Positions 12,326 through 15,516 of a DNA stretch of 15,516 nucleotides are shown piece by piece. A model generated the notes under the pieces. That model saw only the letters and a program-made list of their open reading frames with translations. It did no database searches and had not been told where the DNA came from. Position 1 is the stretch's first letter; each line of letters opens with the position of its first letter. Location of the stretch: NCBI GenBank assembly GCA_030667645.1, contig DAOUVM010000015.1, positions 1 through 15,516 on the forward strand, read 5' to 3'. Made by a program: the position numbers and the translations under genes. Source of the stretch: Ardenticatenales bacterium (GTDB lineage Bacteria > Chloroflexota > Anaerolineae > Promineifilales > UBA4811).

Positions 12326-14761
12326 CTAGTCGGATGCCAGGTGCGCCACCGTTACCCCCCACCCCCCTTCACCGTCCTTGCCGTCCTCGACCCGCTCCAC
12401 GTGAGGATGGCTCTTGAGCGCCTCTTGCACGGCTGAGCGCAGCCGGCCGGTCCCCTTGCCGTGTATGATGCGTACCCAGGGCACATTGGACAACAAGGCC
12501 GAGTCCAGAAAACCATCCAGCCGCCCAAGCGCCCCCTCCACTCGCTCGCCGCGCATGTCCAGTTCCAATTTGGCGGTGGCAGCCTGTCTGGCCATAGAGC
12601 GTGGCAGCTCGCGGGCCGGCGGCACGGGCGCGCTCGGCCGCCATTCCAGTTCATCCAAAGCAGCACGGGTACGCAGCCGGCCGATCTGCACCTCGGCTTG
12701 CGTCCCACCCAGCGAGAGCACCGTTCCCTCCACTGCCAGCGAGTTGACCCAGACCGTGTCACCAATCTGCAGTGGCCGGCCGGACTTTTTTTCCTCAATG
12801 CCGCCCGCCACCGGGAGCGGCTCGAGTTCGGGCATAGCCTCAGCCTCGACCCTGTCCACCTCCTGGCGGAGCCGACGAATCTCGGTGAGCGGCTTGCCGG
12901 CCGCGCTCAATTCGCGGCGCAGGCGCCGCAGCTCTTCCCGGAAATCCCGCGTCTCGTCCTCGGCCTGAATCCGAGAATCCTGCAGAACCCGCAGCCGTTC
13001 CAGGTCAATCTGCTGCAGCCGTTGTCGCAGTTCATCCCGAAGATCGTCCGCTTCGGACCGCGACCGGTGGGCGGCCGTCGCGTCGGCTTCGGCCTCATCT
13101 CTGGCCTGGTGAATCGAATCCAGTAGATCGTTGGCGCGGTGTCGCGAGTCCGGTATCAGCGCCCGGGCCTCGTCTATGGTCCCCTGATCCAACCCCAGAC
13201 GAGCTGCAATGGCGAAAGCGTTGGAGCGACCCGCCAGCCCGATGCGCAGCCTAAACGTCGGCGCCAGCGTCTCCAGATCAAACTCGACGCTAGCGTTAGT
13301 GACACCGGACGTGCCATGACCATACAGCTTGAGTTCGGGGTAATGGGTAGCCACAAACGTGGTCACCCCCCTGTCCCGCAGAGCGGTCAGGATCGAGCGG
13401 GCCAACGCCGAGCCCTCGGCCGGATCTGTGCCGGCGCCTAGTTCATCCAGAACCACCAGGCTGCGCTCGTCCGCCCGGCCCAGTATCTCCACCACATTGG
13501 TCATGTGGCCGGAAAAGGTAGAAAGGCTCTGCTCAATGGACTGCTCGTCCCCAATGTCGGCAAAGATAGACTCAAAGACCGACAGGACCGCTCGATCACA
13601 GGGGAGGTGCAGACCCGATTGGGCCATCAGCGCCAGCAATCCCACCGTCTTTAACGAGACGGTCTTGCCACCCGTGTTGGGACCGGTGATGACCACGATG
13701 TACGTCTCGTCATCCAGTTCCACGTCGATGGGGACCACCGTGTCCGGATCAAGCAGGGGGTGGCGTGCCTGGATCAGCCGCAGGGTAGAGCCAGGATGGG
13801 TGCTAACCGTGGCCTCATCTCGTGATCCCGCTCCGGTTCCGGCCGCAGCACCCTGGCGCGGCCTCGCGGTCCTGGACTCAAAGGAGACCATTTCCGGCGC
13901 TGCCGCACCGATGGCCTCGGCGTATCTGGCTTTGGCGAATGCCAGATCGAGCTGTGCCAGGGATTCCACGGTCCACTTTATCGAATCCGCCTCGTCTGCC
14001 ACCCGAGCCGACAGCTCGGCCAGGATGCGCTGCACCTCTTCATCCTCGCGCAAGAGCGCCTGGCGGTACTCGTTGTTGAGATCCACCGTATTCAGCGGCT
14101 CCAGCCACAGAGTAGCTCCGCTGGAGGACTGGTCGTGGACAACCCCCCTGATCCGTCCCTTGAAGCTGGATTGTAGCGGGACCACCCACCGCCCGCCCCG
14201 CTGGCTTACGATTGGCTCTTGGAGGTATTGGGCGGAATTGGACCCGAGGAGTCGCTGCAGCTTTTCCTGAATCCGATCCCGAACCAAGCGTAATTCCCGT
14301 CGCAGCCGGGCAAGTTTGGGGCTGGCCGCATCGAGTACCGCTCCCTGGTCGTCTAGGGCCTGGTCGATGGCCTGCGTCAACGCCGGGCATTCGGTGAGTC
14401 CGCGCGCCATCCGCGCCAGCAGGGGGAACTCCTGGTCTCCCCTCAGGATCGTTTTCTTTAGCCGGGCGGCCGCGCCGAGGGTCTGGCGCACCTGAAGCAG
14501 ATCCTGTGGGAGCAGGGTAACGCCCCGGGTGGCCCTGGCGGCCATCTGGCGCACATCGCGCGCCCCGCCGATGGTGGCGTCCGGCTTGACGGTCAGCAGC
14601 AGACGGCTCTCGCTCGTCTCGGCAATCCATCCTTGAACAACATCAGGTTGGGACGCCGGCCGCAAGGCGCGCGCCAGTTCTGCCCCGGCCGAAAAGGATG
14701 CATACCCGGCCAGTTGCTCTACTATCTTGTCCAGTTCCAGAGTGGTAATCGCCTTATTCAC
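12326..14761 (-). CDS. mutS2: MutS2 family ATPase/endonuclease
   Basis: 811 residues from a GTG at 14761. MutS2 proteins have a MutS-like ATPase core and a Smr nuclease tail; they are linked to suppression of recombination and to rescue of collided ribosomes. The core and lever region occupies about 1-340. The Walker A motif GPNTGGKT is at 360-367, the STFSGHM signature at 414-420, and Walker B VVLDELGAGTD at 436-446. A coiled-coil arm (about 540-660) leads to a KOW-like segment (GDTVWVNSLAVEGTVLS) and the Smr domain with LDMRGERVEG and HGKGTGRL. The frame is open to an ATG at 14893, but those 44 residues are unlike MutS2, whose proteins start near the ITTLELDKIVEQLA block; the GTG is therefore chosen. 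It lacks a Shine-Dalgarno site. Confidence 0.93.
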   Translation of the reverse strand: MNKAITTLELDKIVEQLAGYASFSAGAELARALRPASQPDVVQGWIAETSESRLLLTVKPDATIGGARDVRQMAARATRGVTLLPQDLLQVRQTLGAAARLKKTILRGDQEFPLLARMARGLTECPALTQAIDQALDDQGAVLDAASPKLARLRRELRLVRDRIQEKLQRLLGSNSAQYLQEPIVSQRGGRWVVPLQSSFKGRIRGVVHDQSSSGATLWLEPLNTVDLNNEYRQALLREDEEVQRILAELSARVADEADSIKWTVESLAQLDLAFAKARYAEAIGAAAPEMVSFESRTARPRQGAAAGTGAGSRDEATVSTHPGSTLRLIQARHPLLDPDTVVPIDVELDDETYIVVITGPNTGGKTVSLKTVGLLALMAQSGLHLPCDRAVLSVFESIFADIGDEQSIEQSLSTFSGHMTNVVEILGRADERSLVVLDELGAGTDPAEGSALARSILTALRDRGVTTFVATHYPELKLYGHGTSGVTNASVEFDLETLAPTFRLRIGLAGRSNAFAIAARLGLDQGTIDEARALIPDSRHRANDLLDSIHQARDEAEADATAAHRSRSEADDLRDELRQRLQQIDLERLRVLQDSRIQAEDETRDFREELRRLRRELSAAGKPLTEIRRLRQEVDRVEAEAMPELEPLPVAGGIEEKKSGRPLQIGDTVWVNSLAVEGTVLSLGGTQAEVQIGRLRTRAALDELEWRPSAPVPPARELPRSMARQAATAKLELDMRGERVEGALGRLDGFLDSALLSNVPWVRIIHGKGTGRLRSAVQEALKSHPHVERVEDGKDGEGGWGVTVAHLASD

Positions 14762-14943
14762 TGTGGGAAAAAGTCTAACACAAGTTGCACCAGTGTAAAG
14801 GTTGGCGTCAACGAGGGGCAGCTCTGTAGCCGGAAAATCGATACCGTACAACTCTCCCACCCTATTTTGCCGTTGCCGGCAGTCAATGATCATCCGCGGC
14901 GACTGGCGCGGGTCGCGGCGGGACCACTAGATTCCGGGGCGAA
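14762..14943. other. Divergent intergenic region, mutS2 side
   Basis: The non-coding region between mutS2 and the first small peptide gene is about 427 bp in total. This part holds the putative mutS2 promoter and otherwise nothing I recognise: no tRNA and no known riboswitch. The upstream extension of the mutS2 frame across it is not considered coding. Confidence 0.5.
14772..14799 (-). promoter_or_regulatory. Candidate mutS2 promoter
   Basis: On the minus strand TTTACA (14799-14794) and TAGACT (14777-14772) are separated by 16 bp. The transcript would begin near 14765, only a few bases before the GTG at 14761, consistent with a leaderless or nearly leaderless message and with the absence of a ribosome site. 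Confidence 0.45.
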
Positions 14944-14972
14944 TTTACCTTCTATATACCTTCTGTTTACCT
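14944..14972 (+). promoter_or_regulatory. Three heptamer direct repeats with 11-bp period (activator site)
   Basis: TTTACCT (14944-14950), TATACCT (14955-14961) and TTTACCT (14966-14972) are separated by exactly 4 bp each. The last repeat ends 8 bp before the -10 hexamer. Seven-base direct repeats every 11 bp at this distance are characteristic of OmpR/PhoB-type response regulators and SARP activators, whose subunits bind head to tail on one DNA face. The repeat core is also close to the GTTCACC unit of actinobacterial Pho boxes. No such regulator is encoded in the window. Confidence 0.72.
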
Positions 14973-14977
14973 GTCGA

Positions 14978-14986
14978 TGCTATACT
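14978..14986 (+). promoter_or_regulatory. Extended -10 element of the small peptide gene promoter
   Basis: TGC-TATACT: TGn extension at 14978-14980 and hexamer at 14981-14986 (5 of 6 to TATAAT). No -35 hexamer is present at the normal distance; its place is taken by the heptamer repeats. Transcription would begin near 14993, giving an unusually long leader of about 195 nt before the first peptide gene. Confidence 0.68.
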
Positions 14987-14992
14987 GAAAGG

Positions 14993-15188
14993 GAAATGTA
15001 GCAGAGAAGCAAGGCTGGGGCCATGCAATGGTAGTGAGAGGGTACGGCGTGTTCGGAGAATCGCGGTATTGTCAACCGTGCAGCGGGTCCGGACTTCAAT
15101 TCGAGAGGAGGGTAGAGCATCGAGACAGAGAGAACCAGCAGCATTGAGCATCTGGCATACTCGCACATTCAACGGAGAGAATCCTACA
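14993..15188 (+). other. Long 5' leader of the small peptide genes
   Basis: About 195 nt with no recognised RNA family. It contains a start-stop ATGTAG (14996-15001), a palindrome GTCCGGAC (near 15087-15094) and a strong Shine-Dalgarno-like AGGAGGG (15106-15112) not followed by ATG, GTG or TTG at a usable distance. In the frame of an ATC at 15119 a 25-codon reading frame ends by overlapping the ATG of the first peptide gene. Confidence 0.4.
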
Positions 15189-15347
15189 ATGTCTGATCAT
15201 CAGAAACCGCAAGAGAACGAAGGACACGATGGCTTTATCTGGAGCCGGCGCCGACCGGCCGTCTTTGCCATCATCCTGACCCTGGCAGTGGCATTGGCCA
15301 GCGTCGCCCCGGCCCTGGCGCGGGGAATCGGCTCGTTTGGTTGGTAG
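15189..15347 (+). CDS. Small signal-peptide-like protein, tandem copy 1
   Basis: A 52-residue peptide I do not recognise. Residues 1-18 are hydrophilic and acidic (MSDHQKPQENEGHDG, then FIW), 19-23 are SRRRP, 24-44 form one hydrophobic stretch ending in P-A-L-A, and 45-52 are the tail RGIGSFGW. This reads either as a secretory signal with an A-x-A cleavage site after Ala44, releasing an octapeptide, or as a single-span membrane peptide with N-terminus inside. The double arginine is only loosely Tat-like. GGAGAG lies about 9 nt before the ATG. An in-frame upstream TTG at 15069 exists, but similarity to copy 2 begins exactly at this ATG, which supports the start. Near-identical copy 2 follows 64 bp downstream. 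Confidence 0.8.
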   Translation: MSDHQKPQENEGHDGFIWSRRRPAVFAIILTLAVALASVAPALARGIGSFGW

Positions 15348-15371
15348 GGCGCATTTCCGCTGCCCGACCAA
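15341..15371 (+). other. Hairpin spanning the end of peptide gene copy 1
   Basis: TTGGT (15341-15345) and GGGC (15347-15350) can pair with GCCC (15362-15365) and ACCAA (15367-15371), with one mismatch and an 11-nt loop. It covers the last codons and stop of copy 1. No T-run follows directly (T6 occurs only about 20 bp later), so it may set relative expression of the two copies rather than stop transcription. Confidence 0.4.
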
Positions 15372-15411
15372 AACACTTGCGAGAATCCATTTTTTCAGGG
15401 AGAAGCTCGAA

Positions 15412-15516
15412 ATGTCTGACTATCAGAACCCGCAAGAGAATGAAGGACACGATGGTTTTATCTGGAGCCGGCGCCGACCAGTCGTCTTTGCCGTCATCCT
15501 GACCCTGGCAGTGGCA
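15412..15516 (+). CDS. Small signal-peptide-like protein, tandem copy 2 (3' end outside window)
   Basis: The first 35 codons are present. They match copy 1 at 31 of 35 residues (H4Y, K6N, A24V, I28V) and 97 of 105 bases, with four silent and four replacement changes. AGGGAGA (15397-15403) lies 8 nt before the ATG. The conserved parts are the acidic N-terminus and FIWSRRRP; the hydrophobic region has only conservative changes. The C-terminal tail, which would be the mature peptide if cleaved, is beyond the window edge, so it cannot be said whether it is identical or diversified. The upstream sequences of the two copies are not similar, so each keeps its own ribosome site. Confidence 0.82.
   Translation, partial: MSDYQNPQENEGHDGFIWSRRRPVVFAVILTLAVA

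Larger units (their letters stand above)
15189..15516 (+). repeat. Tandem gene duplication, period 223 bp
   Basis: 15189-15293 and 15412-15516 are about 92% identical in DNA. The repeat begins at the start codon of each gene. More copies may follow outside the window. Confidence 0.88.

Noticed and set aside
11286..12329. 347-codon plus-strand open frame overlapping the M50 protease gene
   Set aside because: Different frame of the same DNA; the protease frame has HEFAH, LDG and membrane helices, while this one is low-complexity Arg/Pro/Gly rich.
13359..14270. 303-codon plus-strand open frame
   Set aside because: Antisense to the mutS2 ATPase core; Ser/Arg/Thr-rich shadow with no recognisable motif.
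15069..15188. N-terminal extension of peptide gene copy 1 from a TTG
   Set aside because: No ribosome site at the TTG; similarity to copy 2 starts exactly at the ATG at 15189, which has its own GGAGAG.
15246..15320. Classical Tat signal in the small peptides
   Set aside because: SRRRP has the twin arginines but a proline where Tat signals have a hydrophobic residue, and no following LK; only a loose resemblance.
1..15516. tRNA genes, CRISPR arrays, transposases
   Set aside because: Looked for T-loop motifs in the gaps, regularly spaced repeats and transposase motifs; none were found by eye.

Overview
The window is a GC-rich (roughly 55-60%) stretch of bacterial chromosome. Several things suggest a Chloroflexota bacterium (Anaerolineae- or Caldilineae-like). 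LexA has a Gram-positive-type GAAC-N4-GTTC operator. There is a DUF2089 / DUF2807 / SHOCT-like operon, a DUF951 protein next to a CESA-like glycosyltransferase, and several weak or absent Shine-Dalgarno sites. The phylum is an inference; no rRNA is present to settle it.

Left part (1-2427): the 3' end of rplT (ribosomal protein L20) with a textbook terminator, a SpoU/TrmH-type RNA 2'-O-methyltransferase, a small zinc-ribbon-like protein on the minus strand starting at TTG under a good sigma-70 promoter, and lexA. The lexA promoter (TTGACT-17-TATAAT) carries a perfect LexA box inside the spacer, so autoregulation can be read from the sequence.

Middle part (2537-8200, all minus strand): a two-gene unit (GNAT acetyltransferase then a SHOCT-like protein) and a five-gene operon. 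The operon encodes, in transcription order, a DUF2089 zinc-ribbon/HTH regulator, a DUF2807 beta protein, a SHOCT-like protein, a beta-solenoid/coiled-coil/SHOCT protein and an MFS exporter. Four proteins of this region share one short helical motif (ER..IL.M.A.G.IS..EA..LL). Such modules are known from LiaX/YvlB-type envelope-stress systems, so an envelope-stress or antimicrobial-efflux role is the best inference. A strong promoter in front of the DUF2089 gene carries direct repeats spaced 22 bp that may be its operator.

Right-centre (8399-14761): a DUF951 gene translationally coupled (ATGA) to a processive family-2 membrane glycosyltransferase; then, on the plus strand, a homocysteine S-methyltransferase and an M50 site-2 protease; then a convergent mutS2. 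An 87-bp imperfect inverted repeat lies just upstream of the methyltransferase promoter.

Right end (14762-15516): the most unusual part. Two tandem, nearly identical small genes encode about 52-residue peptides with an acidic N-terminus, an Arg-Arg-Arg/hydrophobic signal-like segment, an Ala-Leu-Ala cleavage-like site and, in the complete copy, an eight-residue tail RGIGSFGW. They follow a promoter with three heptamer direct repeats on an exact 11-bp period, ending 8 bp before an extended -10 element. This is the geometry of promoters activated by OmpR/PhoB- or SARP-type regulators. The second copy runs off the window. This looks like a regulated family of tiny secreted or membrane peptides that I do not recognise.
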